Source: Halalkalibacter oceani
GTDB taxonomy: Bacteria > Bacillota > Bacilli > Bacillales > Bacillaceae_D
NCBI RefSeq assembly: GCF_023715705.1
Contig: NZ_JAMBOS010000004.1
Span: 186,001-250,000 of the forward strand
Length of the DNA: 64,000 nt
Direction: 5' to 3'
Shown: piece by piece, positions 42,727 to 51,867 of the stretch
Layout of the letters: each line of letters starts with the position of its first letter
Numbering within the stretch: position 1 is the stretch's first letter
The notes under the pieces: generated by a model
The model's input: the letters and a program-made list of their open reading frames with translations, nothing else
The model's database searches: none
Told to the model about the DNA's origin: nothing
Made by a program: the position numbers and the translations under genes

Positions 42727-44574
42727 TTATTCTTTAATCTTAATGTTGTATTCCTTCAGCCAGTAGTCCATCTGGATAAAGTGCGCCAGCAGCTGCGGGC
42801 CGGCCATAAGTTGGCCAAAATACGGCTTGCCGGTTGGAAAACCGCCGGTGTCGGCCATTTCCTGGAGTGCTGCTTTGTTGATAAATTCAAATAGTGGTGC
42901 GTCTTTTTGAGCAAGAATTGCTTTCATCTCCTGCTGGACGGCGGCTGTGTATTGTGGATGATGTGTTTTTGGATATGGACTTTTTTTGCGGTATAGCACA
43001 TCGTGCGGCAGCAATCCTTCCAACGCTTTGCGAAGGATCCCTTTTTCACGTCCATCGAGTCGCTTCATTTCCCAAGGAATATTCCAGACATACTCAACGA
43101 GCCGGTGATCGGAAAAAGGCACGCGCACTTCCAGACTGGCCCCCATACTCATTCTGTCTTTACGGTCTAATAGATTTGTCATAAACCAAATAATGTTTAA
43201 GTATGAGATCTCCCGCCGGCGCGCCTCTTCCGCAGTATCTTCTTCAAATCTCGGCGTTTCCTGAATCGTTTCCTTGTAGCGGTCGTATACATATTGCTTC
43301 ACGGCAAGCTTCTTTTTCCATTTATCATTTAACAGATTTTCCCGATCCTCAATTGAACGCATCCAAGGGAAGCCGTCGATGTTCATCACTTCTGGCTTAT
43401 GGAACCACGGGTAACCGCCGAAGATTTCGTCGGCGCACTCACCGGAGAGGCCGACTGTGACATCTTTTTTAATTTCATGACAAAACCAAAGCAGGGAGGA
43501 ATCAATGTCGGCCATTCCCGGCAAGTCACGAACTAACACAGCCTCCTTCAAGCGATTGGCGAGCTCTTCGATCGAAATCACTTTGTTGACATGGTTCGTG
43601 CCGAGCGCGTCTGAGACGACTTGCACCCACTGCGCGTCGGAGTTCGGTTGAAAGGCCGAAGCCTTGAAGTATTTGTCATTTTCATCGTAATCAATCGAAT
43701 AGCTTCGAATCGGTTCTTTGCCTTGCTTCGCATAGACATTGGCGGCTAATGCCGTCAACGCGCTTGAATCGACTCCGCCTGATAAAAACATGCCGACAGG
43801 AACATCAGCAAACAGCTGGCGTTCGACAATATCCTCCAGCAGCTCACGAATATAGACAGCCGTTTCCTCGACATTATGTTCATGCTTTTTGCTTTTCAGC
43901 TTCCAGTAACGGCTGATCGTCGCCCCGTTCCGATCATAAATCAGAGCGTGCGCCGGTCTCAGCTCATGAATATCATGGAAAATGCCGTGGCCCGGGGTTC
44001 GTGACGGGGCTAAGCCAATAATATCCCCCAGCCCTTCCGTTTTCACAACAGGATCAATATCCCGATGCGCAAGAAGAGCTTTCAGCTCCGAAGCGAACAG
44101 TAGGCATCCGTGGCGGACTGTGTAAAACAGCGGTTTAACGCCTAGACGGTCCCTTGCCATAAATAACGACTGGTCCTCCTCGGTCCAAATCGCAAAAGCA
44201 AAAATCCCGTTCAGCTTTTCTAATGACTGGTAGCCCCACTCCATAAATGATTTAAGTAAAACTTCCGTATCAGAGTGCCCCTTGAACGTATGTCCGCGCA
44301 CCAGCAGCTCTTTACGGAGATCCTCTGTATTATATAGCTCGCCATTGTAGACAATTGTATATGTTTTATTGCGATAAGTCCGGGTCATCGGCTGGACGCC
44401 GCCCTCCGGATCAACAACAATCAGTCGAGCATGGCCGAAAGCAGCGTGCGGGGAGGTCCATATATTTTGGTCATCCGGTCCCCGCCGCCCTAATGTTTTC
44501 GCCATTTTCGTTATCTCCTTTTCCTCCTTTCGCAAATCTTGCCGCCAATCAATCCACCCTGTTATTCCACACAT
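42727..44574 (-). CDS. asnO: Glutamine-hydrolysing asparagine synthetase, AsnO-like
   Basis: Makes asparagine from aspartate, ATP and glutamine. 615 residues, close to AsnO (YisO) of B. subtilis, which is used in sporulation. N-terminal class II amidotransferase domain with the nucleophile Cys2 (MCGITGW) and RGPDD. A C-terminal ATP-pyrophosphatase domain carries the PP-loop SGGVDSSALTAL. AsnB is an alternative name; the size and N terminus fit AsnO better. Confidence 0.9.
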   Translation of the reverse strand: MCGITGWIDWRQDLRKEEKEITKMAKTLGRRGPDDQNIWTSPHAAFGHARLIVVDPEGGVQPMTRTYRNKTYTIVYNGELYNTEDLRKELLVRGHTFKGHSDTEVLLKSFMEWGYQSLEKLNGIFAFAIWTEEDQSLFMARDRLGVKPLFYTVRHGCLLFASELKALLAHRDIDPVVKTEGLGDIIGLAPSRTPGHGIFHDIHELRPAHALIYDRNGATISRYWKLKSKKHEHNVEETAVYIRELLEDIVERQLFADVPVGMFLSGGVDSSALTALAANVYAKQGKEPIRSYSIDYDENDKYFKASAFQPNSDAQWVQVVSDALGTNHVNKVISIEELANRLKEAVLVRDLPGMADIDSSLLWFCHEIKKDVTVGLSGECADEIFGGYPWFHKPEVMNIDGFPWMRSIEDRENLLNDKWKKKLAVKQYVYDRYKETIQETPRFEEDTAEEARRREISYLNIIWFMTNLLDRKDRMSMGASLEVRVPFSDHRLVEYVWNIPWEMKRLDGREKGILRKALEGLLPHDVLYRKKSPYPKTHHPQYTAAVQQEMKAILAQKDAPLFEFINKAALQEMADTGGFPTGKPYFGQLMAGPQLLAHFIQMDYWLKEYNIKIKE

Positions 44575-44781
44575 GTATTATCAGCCCCTTTTGGGAAGTT
44601 TCTCATTTCTGTCTCCACTACTTTATTCACCCCTGCTAGGCTCAATACCCATAAGCTATCCTATTCAGCAGCTTGAATGGATGTGAAATGTCCGCAGTTT
44701 CTTATTTTGCTTGATTGAACAGCTGGAATCGCTTTATGATGAGGAAAGATAAGCAGACGAAATGGAGAGGATTGGCACGAG

Positions 44782-44991
44782 ATGAAGCCGGAAAAAGCAT
44801 TTCTTAAAAAGCAAATACGGTCCGTCGCCCGGACGAACACAAATAGTGAAATCGATCTGCCGTTCACTGAAGAGGAAGAAGCGCAGCTCCTGTACCGGAT
44901 TGGCCAAAAGCTTGAAGCTGAGCCGGCAATGGAGCTGCGCGAGGTGGTGCATGATGTCGTCTATCGTTTTTTTGCTGATCAGGAGGAGTAA
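44782..44991 (+). CDS. yqzH: YqzH-like protein
   Basis: 69-residue acidic protein; the conserved C-terminal part EAEPAMELREVVHDVVYRFF and the position next to the YqjQ dehydrogenase gene match B. subtilis YqzH. Function unknown. The last 13 bases overlap the 3' end of a convergent small gene. AGAGGA upstream. Confidence 0.78.
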   Translation: MKPEKAFLKKQIRSVARTNTNSEIDLPFTEEEEAQLLYRIGQKLEAEPAMELREVVHDVVYRFFADQEE

Positions 44992-45167
44992 AGCCCTTCT
45001 TTTTTCATTAACTGTTTGACCTTTACCGTTGGCTCCCAGCATGTAAAGGTGTAGAACGGTTTTGTCTCATAGCCGAGACGAACACAGCGGTAGGCCATGC
45101 CACCCTCCTCCTTTTTTTCGGCAGAAAAATGAATACAGGTTGCACAACAATGAAAGCGGTTCTTCAT
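44979..45167 (-). CDS. Small Cys-rich protein
   Basis: 62-residue protein with RFHCCATCIHF, RCVRLGYETK and TCWEP; the four cysteines could bind zinc. A strong GGAGGGGG site precedes the ATG. It begins 15 bases after the yqjQ stop, so the two are probably one operon. Not recognised. Confidence 0.7.
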   Translation of the reverse strand: MKNRFHCCATCIHFSAEKKEEGGMAYRCVRLGYETKPFYTFTCWEPTVKVKQLMKKEGLYSS

Positions 45168-45181
45168 CCTTGCCCCCTCCT

Positions 45182-45961
45182 TTATTTTTGCCTAAATTGT
45201 TTGCCAGCGACCTTCTCGATAAAGCCTGGCATCAGCTGGTAAGCAACCGCTCCCCAATTCATCCAGGCCGGCAAATTCCGCTCGCGCCGCGGCTTATCAA
45301 GAAGCTGAAGCGTCGCCTTTGCGACTTCTTCCGGCTTCAGGATCCATTTGTCTATTTTGGCGAGATAGCTGCCTTGCTCGTCAGCCCGGGTAAAGAAAGG
45401 CGTCTTGATCGGTCCAGGGTTGACCGCGCTGACCTTAATATTCGTCTCGCTCAGCTCCAGCCGCATTGCATTCGTAAAGCCGAGCACAGCATGCTTCGTG
45501 GCTGCATAGACGCTCGCTTTCGCTGTCGCCAGCTTGCCCGCCTGCGAGGCGATATTGATGATATGTCCACGGTTTGCTTCCAGCATAAAAGGAAGCACTG
45601 ACTTCGTGAACGTAATTAATCCCGTCACATTGACGGCAAACATTTCCTCGATCGTTTCAACTGAAGTATCAGTTAATTCAGCAAATATTCCGAAGCCAGC
45701 ATTGTTAATCAGGACATCAATTCCCCCGACCTCTTTTATCATATGCGGAATTTGGGCCTCGGTTGTTGACAGGTCGCTTACATCCAGCTGAAAAGCAGCT
45801 GCGCTTCCGCCGAGCGCCTCGATCTCTGCTTTTACTTCATTCAGCCGTGTTTCATTTCTGGCCAGCAGGACAACATGCGCCCCGCGTCTTGCTGCGGCAA
45901 GAGCCAGCTCCCGTCCGAGTCCGCTTGACGCCCCTGTAATCCAAATCGTTTCTCTCTTCAT
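45182..45961 (-). CDS. yqjQ: YqjQ-like short-chain dehydrogenase
   Basis: 259-residue classical SDR. NAD(P) site TGASSGLG, NNAG, and the catalytic Ser-Tyr-Lys (INIASQAGKLATAKASVYAATKHA). Resembles B. subtilis YqjQ, and the yqzH gene next door supports the call. Substrate unknown. GGAGG before the ATG. Divergent from the proline operon. Confidence 0.88.
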   Translation of the reverse strand: MKRETIWITGASSGLGRELALAAARRGAHVVLLARNETRLNEVKAEIEALGGSAAAFQLDVSDLSTTEAQIPHMIKEVGGIDVLINNAGFGIFAELTDTSVETIEEMFAVNVTGLITFTKSVLPFMLEANRGHIINIASQAGKLATAKASVYAATKHAVLGFTNAMRLELSETNIKVSAVNPGPIKTPFFTRADEQGSYLAKIDKWILKPEEVAKATLQLLDKPRRERNLPAWMNWGAVAYQLMPGFIEKVAGKQFRQK

Positions 45962-46067
45962 TTTGATAGTCCGCCTCCTGTTCTTTCCTTTATACTGTTC
46001 ATCTTACTGGAAATTGAGTTAGACCGCTATTCTGAACCTTATGAATGAGGAAAGGGATAGATAGTAG

Positions 46068-46097
46068 TTGACTGACAGCTTGTCTTGCTTTTATAAT
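46068..46097 (+). promoter_or_regulatory. Sigma-A promoter of the proBAC T-box operon
   Basis: TTGACT (46068-46073), 18-base spacer, TATAAT (46092-46097). Confidence 0.8.
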
Positions 46098-46104
46098 AAA
46101 TGAT

Positions 46105-46357
46105 AATATCATGTGGCGTTGAAAGAGATTAGTAAATATTGCTCATGTGAACAGAGAGTGACCTCACCGGCTGCAAGGGTCATCACCGCTGACAATATTG
46201 AACCTGCTCCAGAGCCTGTCAGCCCGATTGTCCAAGTCGGAAAACGCTGGCCGTCCCCCACGATACGGGTGTAAAGTGGACATGAACAATGTCAACAAAG
46301 GTGGTACCGCGGATGAAGCTCTTCCGTCCTTTTTCAGGACGAAGGAGCTTTTTTATT
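46105..46357 (+). ncRNA. T-box riboswitch, proline-specific
   Basis: Leader that senses uncharged tRNA-Pro. The hallmark T-box sequence with GGTGGTACCGCGG ends at 46312. Stem I contains AGAGAGTGACCTC. The specifier codon is probably CCT at 46203-46205 (TTGAACCTGC). A terminator stem (AGCTCTTCCGTCCT/AGGACGAAGGAGCT plus T run, 46317-46354) competes with the antiterminator. Proline codon, position and downstream genes agree. Confidence 0.93.
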
Positions 46358-46399
46358 TTTCATTTGTTCAAAAATCGAGCCAGAAACGAGGTGAGCAAG

Positions 46400-47521
46400 A
46401 TGAGCAGGCAACGTGTCGTTGTGAAGATTGGCAGCAGTTCATTAACAACGAAGACAGGTGCACTTAGCCTGAAGAAGGTTTCGATGTTTGTCGAGGCCGT
46501 CGCCAAACTGAAGCTTGCCGGACATGAAGTGGCCGTGATTTCCTCCGGTGCGGTGGCAGCCGGCTTCTCGGCCATCGGTTACCCGACCCGTCCGGTGACA
46601 ATTGCCGGCAAGCAAGCAGCGGCCGCCGTCGGGCAGGCGCTGTTGATGCAGGCGTATATCGAGCAATTTTCCAAGTATGAGCTTATTCCCGCCCAGCTAT
46701 TGTTAACACGCGAGGATTTCGCCGATCAATCCCGTTACAGCAACGCCTATTCAACATTAAATGAATTGCTGAAGCGCGGCGCTATTCCGATCATCAATGA
46801 AAATGATTCAATTTCAATTGCCGAACTGACCTTTGGGGATAATGACATGCTGTCGGCCCTCGTCAGCGGCATGATCCACGCCAACACACTTTGTATGCTG
46901 ACGGATGTCAATGGCTTGTACGATGCCAACCCGAAACTGGAGCCAAATGCAAAGAAAATTCATTATTTGCCGGCGTTGACAGAGGAGCTGATTGCCCTTG
47001 CCGGAGAATCAACCTCCAAGGTCGGGACCGGCGGAATGAAATCAAAGGTCAGTGCGGCACAAACCGCCCTGTCGCTTGGCGTCAATGTTTTTATCGGCAA
47101 GGCGGATACGAGCGAAACCTTTCTCGATATTCTCGCCGGCAAAGGGGACGGCACCTATATCGGAACCTTCCTGCACGAGCCGGTCATGCCGACGAATAAG
47201 CAGTGGATCGCTCTTCATTCACGCTCGATCGCTAAGGTGACAGTCGATCAAGGGGCCGAGGCCGCCCTGCTGATGCGCGGCAAAAGCCTTTTACCCGTCG
47301 GTATTACGAGCGTAGAAGGAAGCTTTTCTGTCGGCGATGTCATTGAAGTGTACGGCGAAGATGAAAAGCTGCTCGGCAAAGGAAAAGCGAGCATGACGGT
47401 TCACGAGCTAGAGAAATTCCGGGCCGAGAGTCAAAAGGATAAAGAAAGTCGATACAAGCATCCCGTCGTCATTCACCGTGATGATTGGGTACCGTTAAAA
47501 AAGGAGATGATGAAGCGATGA
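46400..47521 (+). CDS. proB: Glutamate 5-kinase
   Basis: First step of proline synthesis, phosphorylating glutamate. 373 residues from ATG 46400 (GAGGTGA upstream). The amino-acid-kinase domain ([47 protein letters not shown]) is followed by a C-terminal PUA domain ([21 protein letters not shown]). An upstream in-frame extension runs into the T-box terminator and is not translated. Overlaps proA by 4 bases. Confidence 0.96.
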   Translation: MSRQRVVVKIGSSSLTTKTGALSLKKVSMFVEAVAKLKLAGHEVAVISSGAVAAGFSAIGYPTRPVTIAGKQAAAAVGQALLMQAYIEQFSKYELIPAQLLLTREDFADQSRYSNAYSTLNELLKRGAIPIINENDSISIAELTFGDNDMLSALVSGMIHANTLCMLTDVNGLYDANPKLEPNAKKIHYLPALTEELIALAGESTSKVGTGGMKSKVSAAQTALSLGVNVFIGKADTSETFLDILAGKGDGTYIGTFLHEPVMPTNKQWIALHSRSIAKVTVDQGAEAALLMRGKSLLPVGITSVEGSFSVGDVIEVYGEDEKLLGKGKASMTVHELEKFRAESQKDKESRYKHPVVIHRDDWVPLKKEMMKR

Positions 47522-48765
47522 GTGAACTTCTTACAAAAGCAAAAGCAGCGCAGGAATGCGCGCGCACATTAAGTCAAAAGACAACTGAACAAAAAAATCA
47601 GGCATTGCTCGTGATGGCCGAGCAGCTGCTGGCCGAAAAGGATTATTTGCTTGCGGAAAATGCCAAGGATCTTGAAACAGCCCGGTCTAATGGAACGAGT
47701 GCGAGTTTACTGGACCGCCTTACCCTGACAGCACAGCGTCTTGATGAGATGGCAACGGGCCTGAAACAGGTTGCCGAGCTTCCTGATCCAATCGGTGAAA
47801 GCCTGAGCACCCATACGCGGCCGAACGGCTTGCACATTGAAAAGGTCCGCGTCCCGCTCGGTGTCATTGGCATGATCTATGAGGCTCGTCCAAATGTAAC
47901 AGTCGATGCGTCAAGCCTTTGCTTAAAAACCGGCAACGCCGTCCTCTTACGGGGAAGCTCTTCGGCGATTCACTCCAACATCGCGCTCGTTGCCGTACTG
48001 CAGCGCGCTTTGGAAAAAGCCGGACTTCCAATTGAGGCGATTCAGCTTCTTGAAGATACGAGCCGCGAAACAGCCTCAGAGATGTTTACCTTAAATGAAT
48101 ATTTGGATGTGCTTATCCCACGTGGAGGGGCGTCATTAATCCAGTCAGTTATTAAAAATGCCTCTGTTCCTGTGCTGGAAACAGGAACCGGCAATTGCCA
48201 TCTGTTTATTGACCGCAGCGCCCGGCCGGAAATGGCGATTTCGGTTGCTGTCAATGCGAAAACACAAAGACCGTCTGTGTGCAATGCGATTGAGACCATT
48301 TTAGTTGAAAAGCAATGGGCCGCTGAGCATGGGACAGAGCTGATTCAGGCGCTCTTTGCTAAAAATGTCACGATTGTCGGCGACAAACATGCTCAGGCCT
48401 TTGATAGCCGGATCACTCCAGCCAGTGAAGAAGACTGGGAAACTGAATTTAACGATTTGAATGTCGCCTTGAAGATTGTCAACAGCTGCGAGGAAGCGAT
48501 TGCCCATATTTATCAGTATGGGACGAAGCATTCGGAAGCGATCATTAGTGAGGATGCGGCAAATGTTGCGCTCTTCCTTAATGAAGTCGACGCGGCGGCC
48601 GTTTACCATAACGCCTCCACCCGCTTTACTGATGGTTTCGAATTCGGATTCGGAGCCGAAATCGGGATCAGCACCCAGAAATTACATGCCCGCGGTCCAA
48701 TGGGACTTGAAGCGCTGACGTCAACAAAATATCTTGTTCGCGGGAATGGTCAGGTGAAAGGCTAG
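47518..48765 (+). CDS. proA: Gamma-glutamyl phosphate reductase
   Basis: Reduces gamma-glutamyl phosphate to glutamate semialdehyde with NADPH. 415 residues; the aldehyde-dehydrogenase-fold motifs [27 protein letters not shown] and the catalytic Cys in [10 protein letters not shown] are present. ATG overlaps the proB stop (ATGA), giving coupled translation. Confidence 0.96.
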   Translation: MSELLTKAKAAQECARTLSQKTTEQKNQALLVMAEQLLAEKDYLLAENAKDLETARSNGTSASLLDRLTLTAQRLDEMATGLKQVAELPDPIGESLSTHTRPNGLHIEKVRVPLGVIGMIYEARPNVTVDASSLCLKTGNAVLLRGSSSAIHSNIALVAVLQRALEKAGLPIEAIQLLEDTSRETASEMFTLNEYLDVLIPRGGASLIQSVIKNASVPVLETGTGNCHLFIDRSARPEMAISVAVNAKTQRPSVCNAIETILVEKQWAAEHGTELIQALFAKNVTIVGDKHAQAFDSRITPASEEDWETEFNDLNVALKIVNSCEEAIAHIYQYGTKHSEAIISEDAANVALFLNEVDAAAVYHNASTRFTDGFEFGFGAEIGISTQKLHARGPMGLEALTSTKYLVRGNGQVKG

Positions 48766-48774
48766 GTGACAGAC

Positions 48775-49602
48775 ATGCTCGAACAAAAAACGATCACATT
48801 TCTTGGCGCCGGTTCGATGGCGGAGGCGATTCTTGGTGGCCTGATCAGCAAACAAATCGTCGAGCCTGGGCAAATGATCGTCACGAACTTGCAGGATCAG
48901 CAAAAGCTTGCCCGGCTCGCCGACACTTATCACGTACACACGACACCGGATCGACTCGATGCTGTCAGACGCGCTGATATTATTATTTTGGCGATGAAGC
49001 CGAAGCATGTGAAAGAAGCGCTTGAAGAGGTTCAGACGGCGACTCACCCGGATCAGCTGTTTGTCTCAGTGCTCGCTGGGATTCCAACAGACTATATGGA
49101 AAGCCTGCTGCCAGGAAAAGCCAGTGTGATCCGGACAATGCCGAATACGTCGGCGAAGGTCGGAGCATCGGCTACCGCGATTAGCAAAGGCGCCTACGCG
49201 AATGACAAGCAGCTTCAAGTCGTCGAGGCTTTATTTGCGGCGATCGGTACAGTCACTGTCGTCAAGGAGGAAAAGCTCGATGCTGTAACCGGCCTTGCCG
49301 GAAGTGGTCCCGCCTACTTCTATTATCTGATTGAAGCAATGGAAAAAGCGGCGGTCGACAACGGACTAACAAAGGAAGAAGCGTCCGCGCTGATTACCCA
49401 GACTGTTATCGGAGTCGGACAACGTCTGCAAAAAACAGAAAAATCCGCCAAAGAGCTTTATGAAGAAGTCATGAGTCCAAATGGGACGACAGAAGCCGGA
49501 ATCGGGGTATTACGTGAATATCATATGCAGGACGTGATGGAAAAAGCAATTGCCCAAGCAATTGCCCGTTCCAAAGAATTAGGCGTCGTCTTTCATAATT
49601 AA
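48775..49602 (+). CDS. proC: Pyrroline-5-carboxylate reductase
   Basis: Last step of proline synthesis. 275 residues with the N-terminal Rossmann motif FLGAGSMAEAILGGL and the C-terminal signature (LAGSGPAYFYYLIEAMEKAA). AGGTGA lies 5 bases before ATG 48775; a GTG at 48766 is in frame. Third gene of the proBAC operon, so this operon is the complete glutamate-to-proline pathway under one T-box. Confidence 0.95.
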   Translation: MLEQKTITFLGAGSMAEAILGGLISKQIVEPGQMIVTNLQDQQKLARLADTYHVHTTPDRLDAVRRADIIILAMKPKHVKEALEEVQTATHPDQLFVSVLAGIPTDYMESLLPGKASVIRTMPNTSAKVGASATAISKGAYANDKQLQVVEALFAAIGTVTVVKEEKLDAVTGLAGSGPAYFYYLIEAMEKAAVDNGLTKEEASALITQTVIGVGQRLQKTEKSAKELYEEVMSPNGTTEAGIGVLREYHMQDVMEKAIAQAIARSKELGVVFHN

Positions 49603-49655
49603 AGGAGGCTGGGACAAAAGGTTGGGTTGTTTTTTTACCTTTTGCCCAGCCTTTA
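49602..49655 (+). repeat. GGCTGGGGCAAAAGG-type hairpin repeat, copy C
   Basis: AAAGGAGGCTGGGACAAAAGG and CCTTTTGCCCAGCCTTT arms with a T-rich loop, right after the proC stop; probable terminator. Related to copies at 29605 and 34578. Confidence 0.75.
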
Positions 49656-49683
49656 AGCAGTGAGTGGAACCGCCACGATCTTT

Positions 49684-49726
49684 TAAAGTCCGTTGTGAGT
49701 GGATTTCTCACAACGGGCTTGTGGCG
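49684..49726. repeat. CCGTTGTGAG hairpin repeat
   Basis: AAGTCCGTTGTGAG and CTCACAACGGGCTT arms followed by GTGGC; near copy of the fur terminator (9992-10042). Confidence 0.7.
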
Positions 49727-49779
49727 TGTGAAGCCATTGCCAAAAGGTCCAAAGCTAGTTTTGTCTCAAGCTCTATTCT

Positions 49780-50745
49780 TTACTGAGCTGTATCAAGCAG
49801 CATCTCAACAATCAGATCGATTTGACCCTTGACCGCGATTGGATCGTACCGGTAAAAGGTATCGAAGTCATTATAAAATAACGTTTCATTTTGCACGGCA
49901 TCAAGGCTGTTCCAGACGGCCGAGCTTTGCAATTCAGCAAGCGCCTCGCCTTTTTTCTCCGGATCATACGTTGTTAAAAACATATAATCGGCTGCGTATT
50001 CAGGTAGAACTTCAAGCGAAATTTGTCCCGTGCCGCTCTTTTCGACTTCCGCTTTAATTTTCTCCTGCATCTTGAGACCTAACGCATGATAGACGGCTTG
50101 GCCCGCACGGCCTGCATTCTCGCCAAATACCCACAAGTCGCCTTTATCTGTCAATTCATAAAGGCCAAATGTTGCGTCTTCCTCAATGACGCCTGCCAAA
50201 CGCTCACGACCTTCTGCTGCCGCTTGCTCAAATTCTTCGAGGAATTGCTCCCCATGCTCTTCGTTACCGACAATATCGGCGAACAGCTTGACTGTCTCTT
50301 CAATATTGGTCGCCGTGCCGTACGGGATGTGAATCGTCGGCGCGATTTTTGCTAAATCCTCATAATTATCATCGTACATGACAACAATGAGATCAGGCTG
50401 TAGCTCCAGCGTTTTTTCGGCATTTACAGGATAACCGACCTCAACCGTTTCCGTTAAATAGTCTGTCAAAAAAGGATTATCAAATGTCGTCGGCTCCACA
50501 CCAACAACATTTCCGCCAACAGCGAGAAGCTCCCCGCCGTAATAATCTGTGACAATTCGCTGCGGCTCGCTCGGAATCTCCACCGATCCTTTTACCGTTT
50601 CGAAGCTGCGCATGTTGCTGTCGGCAGCCGGGTTTTCTAAAGCATCCTCGTCAGCGGCTTGAGGCTGTTCTGTGTCATCAGAGCCACAAGCGACAACGAG
50701 CATCGTCAGCAGCATAAATAAAGCAAGCTGTATGATACGTTTCAT
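49780..50745 (-). CDS. Iron-siderophore ABC transporter substrate-binding lipoprotein
   Basis: 321-residue periplasmic-binding-protein-family lipoprotein (lipobox VVACGS). It is of the siderophore/haem-binding (FhuD/FeuA-like) type with conserved RIVTDYYGGELLAVGG, PDLIVVMYDD and LWVFGENAGRAGQ regions. It captures ferric siderophore for an ABC permease encoded elsewhere. AGGAGA before ATG 50745; longer frame to 50886 has no ribosome site. Fur box upstream. No permease genes adjacent. Confidence 0.9.
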   Translation of the reverse strand: MKRIIQLALFMLLTMLVVACGSDDTEQPQAADEDALENPAADSNMRSFETVKGSVEIPSEPQRIVTDYYGGELLAVGGNVVGVEPTTFDNPFLTDYLTETVEVGYPVNAEKTLELQPDLIVVMYDDNYEDLAKIAPTIHIPYGTATNIEETVKLFADIVGNEEHGEQFLEEFEQAAAEGRERLAGVIEEDATFGLYELTDKGDLWVFGENAGRAGQAVYHALGLKMQEKIKAEVEKSGTGQISLEVLPEYAADYMFLTTYDPEKKGEALAELQSSAVWNSLDAVQNETLFYNDFDTFYRYDPIAVKGQIDLIVEMLLDTAQ

Positions 50746-50769
50746 TCTCCTGGTCCTCCCCCAATAATC

Positions 50770-50788
50770 GATAATGGTTCTCATTATC
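50770..50788. promoter_or_regulatory. Fur box of the siderophore-binding gene
   Basis: GATAATGGTTCTCATTATC is a near-consensus 19-base Fur box with perfect 7-base arms GATAATG/CATTATC. It lies 5 bases downstream of the -10 element, over the transcription start. Confidence 0.9.
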
Positions 50789-50792
50789 ACTA

Positions 50793-50822
50793 ATTGTAGC
50801 AATCCCTCTACGGATTCGTCAA
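50793..50822 (-). promoter_or_regulatory. Sigma-A promoter of the siderophore-binding gene
   Basis: On the minus strand TTGACG (50817-50822), 18-base spacer and TACAAT (50793-50798). Confidence 0.7.
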
Positions 50823-50936
50823 TCCTTAATAAAAATTCGCGGGATTGCAACACTCGCGGAGAAGAAAAGGTTTTTCCTTCCTGCAATATCTTGTAGAATA
50901 AGAACTAGCTTAAAGGAGAAGGAGCTTAATCATCCC

Positions 50937-51752
50937 ATGAGTGAATTATCGTCAACGCCTTTCATTAGAACGATTCAGCAAATCGTTCACCACCGCTTCT
51001 TTACAGGAACGATTATTACGTTGATCATGATTAACGCAATTGTCGTCGGGCTGGAAACCTACCCGGCTTTATACAGTCAGTATAAAGAGCTGTTTTTTGC
51101 CATTGATTATGTTTTATTATGGATTTTTACGATCGAAATTCTCATGCGTTTGCTGGCGGCCAGACCGACTTCCTCATTTTTCAAAAACAGCTGGAATTGG
51201 TTTGATTTAATTATCGTCGCCTCCAGCCATATTTTTATCGGTGCGCACTTTATTACGGTGCTGCGGATTCTCCGCGTTCTCCGTGTGCTCCGGGCGATTT
51301 CCGTTATCCCGTCACTGCGCCGGTTAGTCGATGCTTTGCTGCTGACGATTCCATCTCTCGGGAACATTATGATTCTGATGGGGATTGTTTTCTACATTTT
51401 TGCCGTGATGGGAACAATGCTTTTCGCTTCGATCGCCCCTGAGTATTTCGGCAATCTTCAGCTGTCCCTGTTAACGCTTTTTCAGGTCGTGACACTTGAA
51501 TCGTGGGCCAGCGGCGTCATGCGGCCGATTTTCGCGGAGGCATGGTGGTCATGGATTTACTTTGTCCTCTTTATTCTTGTCGGGACCTTTATCATCTTCA
51601 ACCTGTTTATCGGGGTCATCGTCAATAATGTCGAAAAAGCAAACGAAGAGGAAAAAGCTGCAGAAACAAACAGTGAACTAACAGCCCTCCGCCAGGAAGT
51701 CGCCGAATTAAAAACGATGCTGCAAGCCTTAACGAAGGAGAAGAAAGAGTAG
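50937..51752 (+). CDS. Voltage-gated sodium channel, NaChBac family
   Basis: 271-residue six-helix channel. S4 voltage sensor has the repeated Arg pattern VLRILRVLRVLRAISVIPSLRRL; the selectivity filter is TLESWAS, the NaChBac filter sequence; S6 GTFIIFNLFIGVIVNNVEKA. A C-terminal coiled coil (SELTALRQEVAELKTMLQAL) assembles the tetramer. In alkaliphiles the channel readmits Na+ for pH homeostasis and motility. Confidence 0.95.
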   Translation: MSELSSTPFIRTIQQIVHHRFFTGTIITLIMINAIVVGLETYPALYSQYKELFFAIDYVLLWIFTIEILMRLLAARPTSSFFKNSWNWFDLIIVASSHIFIGAHFITVLRILRVLRVLRAISVIPSLRRLVDALLLTIPSLGNIMILMGIVFYIFAVMGTMLFASIAPEYFGNLQLSLLTLFQVVTLESWASGVMRPIFAEAWWSWIYFVLFILVGTFIIFNLFIGVIVNNVEKANEEEKAAETNSELTALRQEVAELKTMLQALTKEKKE

Positions 51753-51755
51753 AAA

Positions 51756-51785
51756 GAAGGCCTGTCCAAATGGACAGGCCTTCTC
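51756..51785 (+). terminator. Intrinsic terminator of the sodium-channel gene
   Basis: GAAGGCCTGTCC and GGACAGGCCTTC arms. Confidence 0.7.
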
Positions 51786-51867
51786 GAATGAAGCAAACTC
51801 AAGGATGGCAACGGTTCCGTACTGCGCGCAGACTCCACTCGTTGCTTCTAGGTTGTGTGAATACAAC

